64,000 bases of DNA from Theropithecus gelada (taxonomy: Eukaryota; Chordata; Mammalia; Primates; Cercopithecidae). Below, one piece after another: positions 23,226-35,226 of this stretch. The stretch lies in assembly GCF_003255815.1 (NCBI RefSeq), contig NC_037683.1:74081035-74145034 (forward strand). The letters run 5' to 3'. The position numbers and the translations under genes are program-made. How positions within the stretch are numbered: position 1 is the first letter of the stretch; the number at the start of each line of letters is the position of its first letter. The notes under the pieces are model-generated. The model searched no databases. It saw nothing but the letters and a program-made list of their open reading frames with translations, and was not told the origin of the DNA.

Positions 23226-23324
23226 TCTGGGATTTTAGAAAAAGAGTGTGAGTGAATGGCCTCTTCTCCATATGCTTTATGTATTTTTACCTATTCCCCC
23301 ATTATGGTAATCATCTTATGGAAC

Positions 23325-23460
23325 TTAAATTGCTCTTTTACAAGCCCATCTCCTTTATTAGATCCTCATCACCTTGAAGGTGAGGAGCATGTGTAACTCA
23401 TTGCTATATCCCCTAATGTTTAATGTTTGCTGTAAAATGAGTAAGAATGAAGAAATAATT
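23325..23460 (+). repeat. L2 3' tail
   Basis: The segment 'atcaccttgaaggtgaggag', 'catgtgtaactcattgctat' and 'atcccctaatgtttaatgtt' follows the L2 3' end. Confidence 0.5.
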
Positions 23461-24745
23461 CTGATGTGATTTGCCCTCAGGCCGGGTGGACATCAATTCC
23501 TTCTTTGCTTTTTGACCCTCAGGCCACCTTTCCTGTACCAACTTAGACTTTTGCACGAATGAGATCCCTTCGGGTTAGATTCTGCTTGAAGGGAATTTCT
23601 GTTATTGCCACAAAAATGAGCACAGGTCTAGAGGCCCAAGGCCAAAATAAAATCAGCCTATGGAAAAATAGTAACCTTAACTTGAATTACAATACATGAA
23701 CTGGTGCTGTACTGCCGCAAGTCCCTGAGGCTTGGTGCCTTCAGATGCATCATTGCTAAGCCATAAATGAATAAGGCAAGGTCTGAGAGAGACAGAGCTG
23801 TAGATAGGTAAGAGTGATAAGGGTCTAATATTTTTTTTTTATCTGAACTTTCTGCAAAGCAAAATGAGCCAACTTCCTTTCATTGTCCTGAGCTGAATGT
23901 GTGTGTGTGTGTGTGCATGTGCATATGCATGCATGAGCACATATCGCCCTAAAGATACTAGCAAATTTGGTTGCCATATTTTCCCATTACCTAATTTTCT
24001 ATTTACACACATACCCAAACATGGTCATATCTCTTTAAATAGAAAACAATGTGAATTTTCTTTGAAGATTTAAAGCTTGAAATTGTCATACTCAGGGTAT
24101 ATATTTTGCACAACCATTATTTTTCACAAGGTAGCAAACCACAGCTCAACAGAACCGAAAAATTGCTTTTGTTATATGGGGACTTCAATTTCTAATAACA
24201 GTGCAATGGGAAATAATCATTTTCCCCTGCCCATTGGATGTATATACTGAGCAAGGCAAGGTACCAGCCAGTGCCTGCAGCTACTTATTCAGGACCAGGC
24301 CCAGTCAGACAGCACAGGGAAGGCTACAGAGGAGATACAAATAGCCTAATAACTATTTTTTTTCTTACTACCCTTTCTTACTCCTCACCTTTTACTTTTA
24401 CTCCTTTTCACTGAAAACTAACATTTATTCACTTGTCTTCTGTATCAATGCTCTTGAGACAAATAGCCCACCTCGCTTTATTGGGATTGCCTATGTTTTT
24501 GGCAAAAGTGCCTCACTCAGAAAGGGGGAGCAATCTCTAGACTAGAAAGCCTGCAAGCTTATACCAACTGCCCACTCCTAAGCATGCTGATTTGGGTGCA
24601 TCAGGAGACATTTTTAGTTTAAAAAAAGGGAGAGAGAAATCACTAAATATAACATATTCAGCATCAGCTAAAACATCATCAGTGAGTAGGCCCACAGTCA
24701 CTCAATATTATTTAATATTACCAGCTAATGTTCATATAGAGACTT
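23461..24745. other. Unique sequence with a GT microsatellite
   Basis: A GT run of about 18 bp lies at 23,898-23,915 and is followed by 'catgtgcatatgcatgcatg'. No repeat family or gene is recognised in the rest. Confidence 0.5.
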
Positions 24746-24749
24746 TGGG

Positions 24750-24960
24750 TCACATAGGTATAGAACCAAATTCAACTCTCACATTCACTAGGTCTGTGAC
24801 CTCAGGAAGGTAATATAACCTCCTATAACATCAATGTTATTATTTGTAAAACTGGGTAATAATGGCTATCTTATGTGTTTGTGGTGTATCTGACACAATA
24901 TTTGGCTTATATTAGGTATACCATCATTGGCAGTTAACATTAATGTTATTGTTATTATAT
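24750..24960 (-). repeat. MIR SINE, antisense
   Basis: The reversed MIR order is clear: 'aggtctgtgacctcaggaag', 'atttgtaaaactgggtaata', 'atggctatcttatgtgtttg' and 'gttaacattaatgttattgt'. Confidence 0.7.
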
Positions 24961-25305
24961 TAAATCAGGATCCTCCATTCACATAAAAGGATCTATATCC
25001 TCAGATATTGGCCCATTTATCTCCCATCAGCAAGAATACATTGTTCATTAAGACATCTTATTTTAGCTTGGCCCACCTAGGGCACTCTAAGCTCTCTTTT
25101 TGCATACATGGAATTGACAAGAAGACTCAGTGTCCCTGTCCATAGACTCCAGGGATTCTAGCCTTCTTAGGAAACTCTAAGGTGATTTTCTTTGTGCAAA
25201 GCTCAGCTACCTCTAAGTGGCAGAAGCTCACTCAGCAACAGGATCACAGAGTGAAGTTTCTTCTCATTCTCTGCTGAAACCTGCTATGTATTAACTTACT
25301 TGTGT
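24961..25305. other. Unique sequence
   Basis: No repeat or gene is recognised. Confidence 0.45.
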
Positions 25306-25309
25306 CATC

Positions 25310-25405
25310 AAAAGCTGCTTCTTCATCTTGTATCTCCATGTGGTGCATAGAGCTTGGTACATGGTAGGTACCCAGTAAATGATGAATTGATTGAATATCT
25401 ATTCT
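25310..25405 (+). repeat. L2 3' tail
   Basis: The sequence 'gagcttggtacatggtaggt' followed by 'acccagtaaatgatgaattg' and 'attgaat' is the L2 terminus. Confidence 0.6.
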
Positions 25406-25652
25406 TTTTTTAGCTTCTAGAAACATCCACATCATGATTAAATATCTTTTTCAAGTTCTAAAGAACCACTATCCTAAATTAAGACTTTGGGGAATCATAC
25501 GGAAAGGAAAGGTGTGAGAATTGGGTAGGTACGCCAACAGTGTCTACTACATTATTCTATCCAGAGTCTTCGCAAAACTCACCTTGTTCCTTATTGTTCT
25601 ACATTTAGGGTAATGTTGGCCATTCTGATCACCTGGCAATAACCAGCCAGGC

Positions 25653-25957
25653 TTTTTTTTTTTTTTTTTTTTTTTTTTTGAGATGGCATCTCACTCTGTC
25701 ACCCAGGCTGGAGTGCAGTGGCGCGATCTCGGCTCACTGCAGCCTCCACCTCCCGGCTTCAAGCTATTCTTCTGCCTCAGCCTCCCGAGTAGCTGGGACT
25801 ACAGGCACGCACGCCACGACTGGCTAATTTCTGTATTTTTAGTAGAGATGGGGTTTCACCATGTTGACCAGGATGATCTTGATCTCTTGACTTGGTGATC
25901 CGCCCACCTCAGCCTCCCAAAGTGCTGAGATTACAGGCGTGAGCCATCGCGCCAGGA
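25653..25957 (-). repeat. Alu, late S or Y-like
   Basis: A full-length antisense Alu starts with a 27-base T run (25,653-25,679). It keeps several CpGs, for example 'gtggcgcgatctcggctcac'. The 'gatctcttgacttggtgatc' segment suggests an Sc/Y-type left arm. Flanking 'ccagccagg' at 25,643 and 25,959 is the target-site duplication. The frame at 25,683-25,898 is an Alu artefact. Confidence 0.9.
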
Positions 25958-26033
25958 TCCAGCCAGGTTTTTAAGCTTCACGGGCAGGAGGTTATTTCCA
26001 TCCTGAGGCTATACTGGCAATTTGTTTAAGCTG

Positions 26034-26047
26034 CCACCTGGTGGCGC
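26034..26047. promoter_or_regulatory. Possible CTCF-like motif
   Basis: The 14-mer 'ccacctggtggcgc' matches the CTCF core consensus at all positions but one: T replaces the common A after 'ccacc'. It sits in unique sequence just outside the Alu. Binding cannot be judged from sequence alone. Confidence 0.35.
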
Positions 26048-26384
26048 TTGATTTATGGCCTCAAGATCTGGAAAGTCTAGGTCCCCACAGGCAAGATAAC
26101 AATACAAAAAATAGAGCATGTTTGGAACACACTTTTGAATTAACCTGGGCTATTTCTCCAAAAATTAAAATAGTAGAAATTTAAAAATTGAATTTCTATT
26201 ATATTGTATTAAGTTGGAAATTATATATTAAGCACTTATTTGAGGTATACTCATGATAAATGGTACCAAAGGGACTTAAAGTTGTAAAATCGTCTGAACC
26301 AAAATTTTAAAGTTTTTTAGTCAGTTCCTTTCTTGTGAATTTGAAAAATACAGTATATTTGCCTTGCATATTTCTCTAAGTAAT

Positions 26385-26470
26385 TGTGAGGATTAGATGA
26401 AATAATGATGTGAAAGTCTTTGTAATCTGTGAAGTGAAACACAAATGTTAGTCATTAGTGTTATTTCTCC
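26385..26470 (-). repeat. MIR 5' fragment, antisense
   Basis: The sequence 'attgtgaggattagatgaaa' and 'aatgttagtcattagtgtta' matches the reversed 5' part of MIR. Confidence 0.55.
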
Positions 26471-27380
26471 AGTCAGAGAGGCCGTCTAGAGACACATTTC
26501 ATTAGCTAGAACGTCAACATTTCTGCGTTGATCACTATGTTCTAAAAGAGTACACATGAAAAGATATGCAACTTCCATAATATTGGGCAAGAAATGTTAA
26601 AAAATGAACACTCTCACTTTCTGAGCTGCCACGGCCAGGAAAGAGAAGGTTGTCTAATGATATTTATCTGCAGGAAGTCAGAAGTATCATAGATTCATAT
26701 TTCCTCCCAAAGTAGAAAAGCAGTTTTCAATTTGGACTTTAATTAGAAAGTGATCCTTTTCTCCCAAGGGAGTTTGAATTACCCCCATCCTTTGCCATAG
26801 CATGTTGGAGAAGGATGTGTGCACACCCAGGGAGAACACCCAGACTAAGAAGGCAACAACATGGAGCATTATGTAGTTATTCCTGGTCCAAAAAGAGAGG
26901 CAAAGCTTCTGTTCTCCACTGCACTGAGTCCCTAGGTCCCAGACTTGACCTACCACCCAGCCAGAAACAACAACAACAAAAAAAAACAGAACAAAATATT
27001 GAAAACAATGGCTTTCAAACATCATACAATCTACAACCTAGGACCGTGACCCTTGAGACAAAGAAAACAAAGGCAGCCTTGTGAATAACTTGGCTTTCTG
27101 CCTGGAAGCACGTGGATCAGGGAAGGATACCCCAAGCACAGTGCAACCATCTTGCTGAGTTGAGGAGGGAGATGAGAGGTGGTGATGAATGAGAGGGCTC
27201 AAATTTGAGGATCAGAGTACTGGAGAGGAGGGAGGTACACAGAAGAACTTCAGAAACCTGTGAAAGAGTCCCCTGGCAACTGTGCCAAATACTACGCTGT
27301 ACATGTGTACACAAGTCAGTCAAAGAACTACTTCTACCAGGAGGTGCAGCTGAACAATTCCAGAAGTTCACATAAGGTGT
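26471..27380. other. Unique sequence
   Basis: No repeat or gene is recognised. The opposing frames at 26,687-27,025 (minus) and 26,815-27,084 (plus) overlap each other and resemble nothing known. Confidence 0.45.
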
Positions 27381-27387
27381 AAGGTAG

Positions 27388-27472
27388 GGGTGTGTCTGTG
27401 TGTCTATGTGTGTCTGTGTCTGTGTGTGTGTGTGTGTCTGTGTGCGTGAGAGAGAGAGAGAAAGAGAGATAC
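27388..27472. repeat. Compound (TG)n-(GA)n simple repeat
   Basis: A degenerate TG/TC run ('tgtgtctgtgtctgtgtgtg') passes into 'gagagagagagagaaagaga'. The minus-strand frames over it encode His-Thr and Ser-Leu repeats and are artefacts. Confidence 0.85.
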
Positions 27473-28655
27473 ACAAACAGAGAAGACAGAGGCAGACAAG
27501 GATCAAGCATCCTGAAGTTCATTAATGTGTGACAATAATGGAATCAAGAAAAGTATCAATGGAATCTAATTTCAAAGAGAAGATTAGACCAAAATATAGA
27601 CTATTCTCTTGACAAGATGCCTGCATTAAGCAAGAATCCATGGTAATTAATACATAGTATTACAAAATGTGGGGTCAGTGATTCTCAACAAATCTTTGGG
27701 TGGCTTTGTAAAGTCCTAAGCTATAAAATCACTGGGTTATTGTTATAAATACAGATTTTATGTAACTATTCTGGCAGGAATCAGAATTACGTTCCTGGAA
27801 TAAGGAAAACCAAATGAGCACAGAGCTGATTTTTATCTTGTGAGCATCCCTTCTTTTTTATCAGTTACTAACATAAGCATGCTCCCATTGTGTGCCCTGG
27901 TGCTTCTCCAAAACCAACCTGAATCTTCAACCAACATGGCTCTTCCTCATGACCTGAAGGATTAGGACATGACCTTCAGGATTTCAGACACCTGTCTTTA
28001 TTATTCACTGCCCATGCCATGGTTGTGGTATATACTCTTAGTATAACTCCTAGTAAGTAGTAATCTCACCAGATCATTCCTGACAATGTTGTTTGTTTTT
28101 TTTTTTTCTGGAATCCTATACATCAAAGATATACAATAGATTATAAAAATTTTCTAAGTCAATATCATACTGTAGAAAGATAACAATTCTGAAGAGCCCA
28201 AGATCACAAACCAGCTTATGCCAGAGATGGCCTTTCTGCTTAAAGACCATATCAGCAAAGAGAGCCAGACCCCTATTTAGAGTTTCTTATTTGGTCAAAA
28301 TGTTCCTTGTGGAAGGGATTAATAACAGGGAAATAGAAAACCTGGTCAGTATGGTTAGCCTGCTCCTCACAAGCTCACAACATATCCCAGAGGAGTGAGT
28401 GCTCAGTCTCCTTTGTTAGTTATCAGAATCACACATGCCCTAAAATTCCTTCCTTCATTAAACATTTGCTGAGTATTACAGCAAGTGGATCAGTCATGAT
28501 TGCGAGGTGTTGAAAAATAAGAAAGTGCATGTATTTCATTTGCTTTCTTTAGTAACTTCAACATTACCTATATGCCAAGTAGCCTTAAAATAGCCATCGG
28601 CAGGAAGTCAGAAAAGCTATCAATGAAGATAAAGAATGCCACTAAACTGCAATTG
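27473..28655. other. Unique sequence
   Basis: No clear repeat. A weak MER5-like phrase, 'gtcagtgattctcaacaaat', lies at about 27,674 and a T run at about 28,097. Confidence 0.45.
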
Positions 28656-28659
28656 TCAT

Positions 28660-28755
28660 GAAAACAAGAACCTAGTCTGATTTTATACAACTGTACCCTC
28701 AACACAGAGTATAATTTCTGGCATATAGTAGGTGCTCAAGAAATTTAAGTTCTTA
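28660..28755 (+). repeat. L2 3' tail
   Basis: The phrase 'ctggcatatagtaggtgctc' followed by 'aagaaatttaag' is the L2 end in sense. Confidence 0.6.
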
Positions 28756-28855
28756 TCTACCTCCTTTCTCCATCCTCATTCAGACAAGCAGGTCTTTGTC
28801 ATTCATCTGTCCATTCATTATTGACTATCTCCCACAACCCTGGCACTTGATATGT

Positions 28856-28921
28856 GTCAGCTAAGGTTCAATCAGGGAAACCAAACCACTAAAAGATTCT
28901 CATTCTCTCTCTCTCTCTCTC

Positions 28922-28955
<34 letters not shown>

Positions 28956-29235
28956 GCATGCATGTGGTGTGTTTTTTTATAAAAAGATTTCTTACAGACA
29001 TTGGACTTATGTGGCTGTGGTTGCTGGTTAAGTGGTCCCAGCACATTTGTTGTCTTCAGGACTGATGCTAAAAATTGAAGTCCACAGGCTAGACAGTGGG
29101 GAAAATAAGATGGATGTTAAATAAGAGAGAGCATGGATAAGTCAGAAGGCACAAGCACACAGTGGAGCTCACAAGAATGAACTGGAACCTTCCAGTTGCT
29201 GTTGCCCCGATCTTGATCTCATTGTTAGCAATGGG
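28856..29235 (-). repeat. Ancient LTR-like repeat with CT/GT tract
   Basis: The left part 'tgtcagctaaggttcaatca' and 'gggaaaccaaaccactaaaa', followed by a CT then GT run (28,904-28,962) and 'gatttcttacagacattgg', has the layout of the MLT2-like LTRs elsewhere in the window. The right part is too diverged to confirm. Confidence 0.45.
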
Positions 29236-29300
29236 CAAAATTGGGACGGAATGACAAAGTTCCCTTTCCACTCCAGTATTACAGAAAAAAAAAATTCTAC

Positions 29301-29596
29301 GGCCGGGCGCGATGGCTCAACCTGTAATCCTAGCACTTTGGGAGACCCAGGTAGGTAGATCACCTGAGGTCAGGAGTTCAAGACCAGCCTGGCCAATGTG
29401 GCGAAACCCTGTCTCTACTAAAAATACAAAAATTAGCCAGATAATGTTGGCACACACCTGTATCCCAGCTACTCAGGAGGCTGAGGCAGGAGAATTGCTT
29501 AAACTCGGGGGCGGTGGAGGTTGCAGTGAACCAAGATTGTACCATTGCACTCCAGTTTGGGCAACAAGAGCAAAATTCCATCTCAAAAAAAAAAAA
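29301..29596 (+). repeat. AluS
   Basis: The element starts 'ggccgggcgcgatggctcaa' and ends 'aaaattccatctc' with an A tail. An insertion ('agataatgttggcac') lies in the right-monomer start. It is otherwise a normal full-length AluS. Confidence 0.92.
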
Positions 29597-29599
29597 TCG

Positions 29600-31430
29600 A
29601 AATAGATGCTAATAGGAAGCAGAGTGAATGGACCAACACACTGTTTCAGGACATAGCAAAACACAAGAGTAGACATTAGGAAAGAGTTAATCACTGCTAG
29701 AGCACGGTTGTAGCTAAAAACCTAGTGAGAAAGAGACACTGGAGGCACTTCCAGTAAGACAAAGAAGCCCTTAAACAGGTCTGTGAGAAGGCCTGCCTTT
29801 GAAAAATGAGCATCAAATCTTCTAGAGGAATCAAGATAGGCAGAGCCACCACACAATTGCAAGAAACACAATTCATACAGAATGTAACATAAACATGCCA
29901 CCAGAATTGCGCAACACAATGGTTCTGAAGTCAGCAGGCCATTTGCTAGACCGTTTAGCTACACATACACTACAGAGAACAGTACAACTTCAAACAAGTT
30001 GGGACAATTGAATAAGTAGATAAATACTCAAGAGGGACTACTCCAATTTGCATGGATATTTACATGTTAATCAGTCCTGCCCAGCCAAAAGTACACACAC
30101 AAAAACACACATATCCCCCACATAAGCTTCCCCCATGCAGAAAAAGTTGAGAACTAGAATGTGAATTTGTTTACACTCTGGCTATTGGTGCTGCTAATAC
30201 TGTCATACACGGGTTTGGCAGGCTGTGTAGAAGTGAAATTCTTGACGGCAATTAAAGTCTTTCAGTAAGTCTCATCTTATTTTGAAAGGTGAGTTTCTTA
30301 ATGGAATGTTACCACACTACATAGCTGCAGTTATTAGGAACTGTCCATCTCACACTCTGAATAAGAACAGGAAGGAAATGTGTGCTGTAAGAGGAAGAAT
30401 GGTTCCATTTATGGAAATGATGAATAGCTTCCAAAAGGCAGGGTCATTTATAACAATAGGTGTCAGAAGGTTTGGGGCACGAACAATAGACTGAGCCTGA
30501 TAATATCCGGAGGGAAAGGCCGGCGTTGTGACAGGTGGGCAGGCAGTCCCAGGGACACTGCATTATTAAACATTTCTCATATCAGGCAAGCAGCCCATTT
30601 ATAGTGCTGAGCTCTGGAAGGATCCCGCCTCCACTTCACTGTAGCTAAGCTGGAAGTGCAAAGCAGGAGGGGCAGGAGGGGACTTTTTTTTCCCATCAAC
30701 ACATACCTTGTATGTAGGGAATGAATAACCCATTCCACTCAAAAAATGGATAATCTATTCCAGTCACCTCTGATGCACTCCCATATAAAAGAACCCATTC
30801 CACTTGAAAAAAATAAAAATGCTTTTTAAGAATTTGACTCATCATTGTCATTTGGAAACTTCCTGAGCTATGTCTTCTCCTTGACCCTGTGAGGCCCAGG
30901 AAAGCTAAGAAATTGGTCTGAGCACTCAGAGTGTAACATTATTCAGGTGGGTCAAGAAAGGAAATGAAGTCTCTGTCTCTAATAAAACTAGTCTATGGAT
31001 TTACCTCCTCATCCTTGCAACTTGTGTATCCTCAGTCCAGTACTGTAATGCTCCTGGGAATGTCCTTTATTTTACATAAGGAACAAAATACCAGCTGTTC
31101 AAAAGGGACTGGAATAATCTGTTCTCTCTCACAACAGATGAACAACTCCTCCAATCTGAGAGTCATTTAAATTTTGTTCTATTATAACTTATAATGATTA
31201 AAGGGAAGAATGCTCATTAAATCCACTGGATATAAAATGCCTCCAATATTATTGTTCTTTCCAAAGTTGGCCTGCATTTGAAAATGTAAATGACATGGAG
31301 ACAATGCAGCATAAGCACTCTACAGAAGCTAAGGTCAAGTGTACAGGAGAGTGGAGATGTGTTAAACATTTGCTCATAAAGCTTTCAGGCATCAGGCAGG
31401 GGCCTATTATAATACCTCCAAGCTCCTAAC
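29600..31430. other. Unique sequence with a mildly GC-richer patch
   Basis: No known repeat is recognised. At about 30,495-30,690 the DNA is richer in G+C and includes CpGs ('aaaggccggcgttgtgacag'). A 13-mer 'aacccattccact' occurs twice nearby (about 30,728 and 30,789). The frame at 30,282-30,494 has no known relative. Confidence 0.45.
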
Positions 31431-31434
31431 TCAT

Positions 31435-31610
31435 TCCACCATAGAATCATTGACCATTAGAACTGATAACCACAGGGGAGGTCATTCAGTGCAATCTCTT
31501 TTCATGTATGTAGTAACTAATAATTTAGGTCAAGGAACTTCTCCAATGACGCTCAGAGACATGGGAATCCCAGGTTAGGGCCCTCTCAATTTACTGTGTT
31601 GTGTCCTTCT
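31435..31610 (+). repeat. MIR-type SINE, diverged
   Basis: The segment 'aggggaggtcattcagtgca' followed by 'ggtcaaggaacttctccaat' has the MIR-like order. The call is tentative. Confidence 0.4.
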
Positions 31611-32160
31611 AAGTTAAAAACTATGAGAAGCTGGAGGTCTTTAAGATAAGAATAATCCATCCTTTTCCTTAGGAGGGTTCAGAAATTAAGAAATGGCCTT
31701 GAGGCAGGTCACTGGACTCACTTTTCTACTCTAAGCTCATTCCTCCCACCACATCCCTGCCCAGATCCTATAATATAATTTGCAGATGTTTAAAATTCTT
31801 TTCAAATGAGCTCTGCTTCAAGGGCCTAAAGAGTATGCTGGTGATTCAAAGCTACATTATCTCTTTTCTTCATTAAGAGAGATGCTTACATAACCACTGG
31901 CTTTTCGTTTAAGAGACCAGGTGGCAATGGCTTAATCATCATAGCCATATCAAAATATAAATTTGTGAATCTAGCTGTATGACAACTATATTTCACACCA
32001 GACTCCAGGCTTCTTCTTTGTCTCCTGGGCCTATTCTGCTTCCCATTCCTAACTGCCCAACTGCAGTTGCTAAATATGTTAGTAGTGGCCTGACCCACAG
32101 TAAGGTTTTTGGAAGATTCAAATGCCCCTGCAGCAAAAGCATGGAAATTTTTATTTTTTA
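31611..32160. other. Unique sequence
   Basis: No repeat or gene is recognised. The overlapping opposite-strand frames at 31,886-32,170 and 31,979-32,161 are chance. Confidence 0.45.
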
Positions 32161-32269
32161 GCTGTGTCATTGAGATTTAATTGACCGACAATAAACTGAA
32201 CATATTTATGATATTTGGTAAGTTTGTACATATCTAGGAACCTGTGAAAGCATCAGCACAGTTAAGATA

Positions 32270-32656
32270 GTTTTCTTAGTCTGCTTGTACTGCTATCACA
32301 AAATACCATGGACGGGGTGTTTTAAACAACACACTTATTTCTGACAGTTCCAGAGTCTGGGCAGTCCCAGTTCAAGGTGCCAGCAGATTTTGTTCTTGGT
32401 GAGGGGTCTCCTGCTGGCTTGCAGATAGCTGCTATCTCACTGTATTCACATGACCTCTTTGTGTGTGAGAAGAGAGAGAAATCTCTGTATTCTTTTTCTT
32501 ACATGGGCACTAATTCCATCATGAGGATGCTATCTTGATGACCTGATTTAAACCTAATCACTTCCCAAAGGTCCCACCTCCAAACACCATCACCCTGAGA
32601 GTTAGGGCTTCAACATATCAGTTTTGAGGGGACACAAACATTCAGGCCATAAAAAC
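32270..32656 (-). repeat. MLT1-type solo LTR, antisense
   Basis: The LTR reads 'ttcttagtctgcttgtactg', 'acaacacacttatttctgac', 'ttcacatgacctctttgtgt' and 'aaggtcccacctccaaacac'. It ends near 'ttcaggccataaaaaca'. L1 sequence 'gttaagatag' on its left continues as 'tgaatata' on its right, so it is inserted in the L1. Confidence 0.85.
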
Positions 32657-32702
32657 AGTGAATATATCGCATTCTTTCAAAAGCTTCCTATATTTTCTAG
32701 AG

Positions 32703-33002
32703 TTTTTGTTTGTTTTTTGAGGTAGAGTCTCACTCTGTCACTGAGGCTAGAGTGCAGTGGTACAATCTCGGCTCACTGCAACCTCTGCCTCCTGGGTTCA
32801 AGTGATTCTCCTGCCTCAGCCACCCAAGTAGCTGGGACTATAAGTGCATGCCACCACACCTGGCTAATTTCTTTGTATTTTTAGTAGAGATGGGGTTTTG
32901 CCATGTTGGCCAGGCTGGTCTTCAACTCCTAACCTCAGGTGATCCACCTGCCTTGGTCTTCCAAAGTGCTGGGATTATAGGTGTGAACCACTGAACCCAG
33001 CC
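32703..33002 (-). repeat. AluS
   Basis: The antisense Alu reads 'gtagagtctcactctgtcac' through 'gtgaaccactgaacccagcc'. The L1 flanks 'ctagagtttt' and 'ctagagcttt' give the target-site duplication. The A-tail equivalent is short and interrupted ('ttttgtttgttttttga'). Confidence 0.9.
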
Positions 33003-34527
33003 TAGAGCTTTATAGAAATGAAAACATACAATATGTATTTTTGGTCTAATTTCTTTCACTTGGCACAGTTACTCAGATTCCTTCATGTTGTTGCATTTAT
33101 CACCAGTATCAATAGTTCATTCCTTTGTTTTTTCTGAGTAGTATCCCATTGTATATAGACACCACAAATTGCATATATATTCATTGGTGATGAATATTTG
33201 GGTTGTTTCCAGTTTGGGGCTACTGGAAATAAAGCTGATGTAAGCATTCATATATCAATTATTGTATGGATACACATGCTTGTTTCTGTTGGGTAACTAT
33301 CTAGGAATGGGATAGCAGGATCATACAGTAGTTGTATATTAAACTTTTCAAAAGACTGTCAATCTGTTTTCCAAGGTGGTTGCACTATTTTATAATACTA
33401 TCAGCAATGTTTCTCCACATCTTTGCCAACACTTTTTAATGGATTGTGTTTTGGTGTTACAAATAAGAAATCTTTGCCTGACCCACAGTCACAAAGATTT
33501 CCTAGTATGTTTTATTCTAGAAGTTTACATTTATGTTTATGTTTTACATTTAGGAAAATGTCCATTTGGGTTAATTCTGCATATGGTGTGAATAAATGGA
33601 TCAAGATTCTTCTCCCCTCCCACATTTTTTGTTTTTGCATGTGGCTATCCACTTATTCCAGCACAATTTGTTGAAATGTTTACTCTATCTTGATGGAATT
33701 GCTTTTGTACCTTTGTCAAAGATAAGATGTCCGTATATATAACATTCTATTTCTGGACTCACTGTTCTGTGCCATTGACTTGTCTATTCTTATACTAGTA
33801 CAATTATTATTTTTATTATTGTAGCTTTGTAATAAGTCTTGAAATCATAGTATTAGTCCTCCAACTTTGTTCTCCATTTCTAAAGTTGCTTTGGCTATTC
33901 TAGGTCTTCACTTTTCCCTTTGAATTTTAGAATCAAGTTGTCAATTTCTCAAAAAAAAAAAAGTGACGAGATTTTTATTGTGATTGGATTGACTCTTTGG
34001 ATGAATTTGAAGAAATTGACCTATTAACCATCTTGAATTGTCTTATATAAACACAATATATATATCCATTTATTTAGATCTTTTAAAATTTCTCTTTTTT
34101 TAGTTTTTCACTGTACAAATCTTGCACATCTGTTGTCATAATTATCTCTATGTATTGAATAGAGTGCTACTGCAAATGGTATTATTTTATAATTTTAATT
34201 TCTAATTGTCGATCGCTAATACAATATATTTTTATGTGTTGACCTTGTATTCTGCAATTTTGCCAAACTTACTTATGGATTATAATTGTTTTCTATAGAT
34301 CATTGTGTTTTCTATATATCTCATCATATTATTTGAAAATATAGTTTTCTTCTTCTTTGCAAATATGGATGCCTCTTATTTATTTTTCTTGCTTTATTAT
34401 AGTGGCTAGAAAATCCAGTGCAATGTTGAATAGACATGGTAAGAAGTGACAATTTTATTTCATTCCTGATATTATAAGGAAAGTGTTCAGACTCAAAATT
34501 GTTAGCTGTAGGGTTTTTATAGATCAC

Positions 34528-34907
34528 TGAATTAGTTTGCTGGTGTTCCTATAACAAAATGCCACAGATTGCATGGCTTAAACCACAGAAATTTATTTTC
34601 TCACAGTTCTAGAAGCTAGAAATACAAGATAAAGGTTTAAACAGGGTTGGCTTCTTCTGAGGTCTCTTTTTTGGTTTGCAGATAGCCTCCTTTTCCCTAT
34701 GCCTTTGTTCTTTGCAGGTATATGCCCAAATTTTCTCTTCTTATAAGGACACCAGTAATGTTAGATTAGAACCGACACTAATATCTTTCTTTTAACTTAA
34801 TTCCCTCACTAAAGAGCCTATCTCCAAATACAGTCACATTCTGAACAATTGAGAGTTAGGACTTCAAAATATGAATTTTGAGAGGATACAACTCAACCCA
34901 TAACAGT
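34528..34907 (-). repeat. MLT1-type solo LTR, antisense
   Basis: The sequence 'tgaattagtttgctggtgtt', 'cataacaaaatgcc'-like start, 'ttattttctcacagttctag' and 'ccaaatacagtcacattctg' is an MLT1 LTR. Flanking L1 text is continuous across it ('tttttatagatcac' then 'cccattatcaggttgagg'). Confidence 0.85.
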
Positions 34908-35200
34908 GCCCATTATCAGGTTGAGGAAATTCCTGTTTCTAGTTTGCTGAAAATTTGTATTGGGAATGGATGTTGGATTTTGTTAAATCTTGTTTTTGCA
35001 TCTATTGAGATAATCATACTTTCTCTTTTTTAGTTTTTTTAAATATAAAACACATTGAATAATTTTTAAGTGTTAAATATACCTTATATTGTGGAATAAA
35101 TTCCCACTGACCATAGTATATTACTCTTTTTATGTATTTCTGGATTTCATTCACTAACATTTTTTAGAATTTTTGTGTCTATGTTCATGAGGCTGGACTC

Positions 35201-35226
35201 TTTCTTTCTTTCTTTCTTTCTTTTTT
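35201..35226. repeat. (TTTC)n short microsatellite
   Basis: Four to five TTTC units interrupt the antisense L1 ORF2 sequence. Confidence 0.8.

Noticed and set aside
25683..25898. Plus-strand frame with apparent similarity to many predicted proteins
   Set aside because: It is antisense Alu translation, a common false hit. The frames at 54,004-54,235, 42,111-42,455 and 10,471-10,659 are the same case.
27117..27506. 129-codon minus frame with a hydrophobic start
   Set aside because: Its His-Thr-Gln and Leu-Ser repeats derive from the TG/GA simple repeat, and it overlaps another shifted frame over the same repeat.
30782..30790. TATA-like 'atataaaag' as a promoter
   Set aside because: It is an isolated AT-rich match with no initiator, CpG content or exon downstream.
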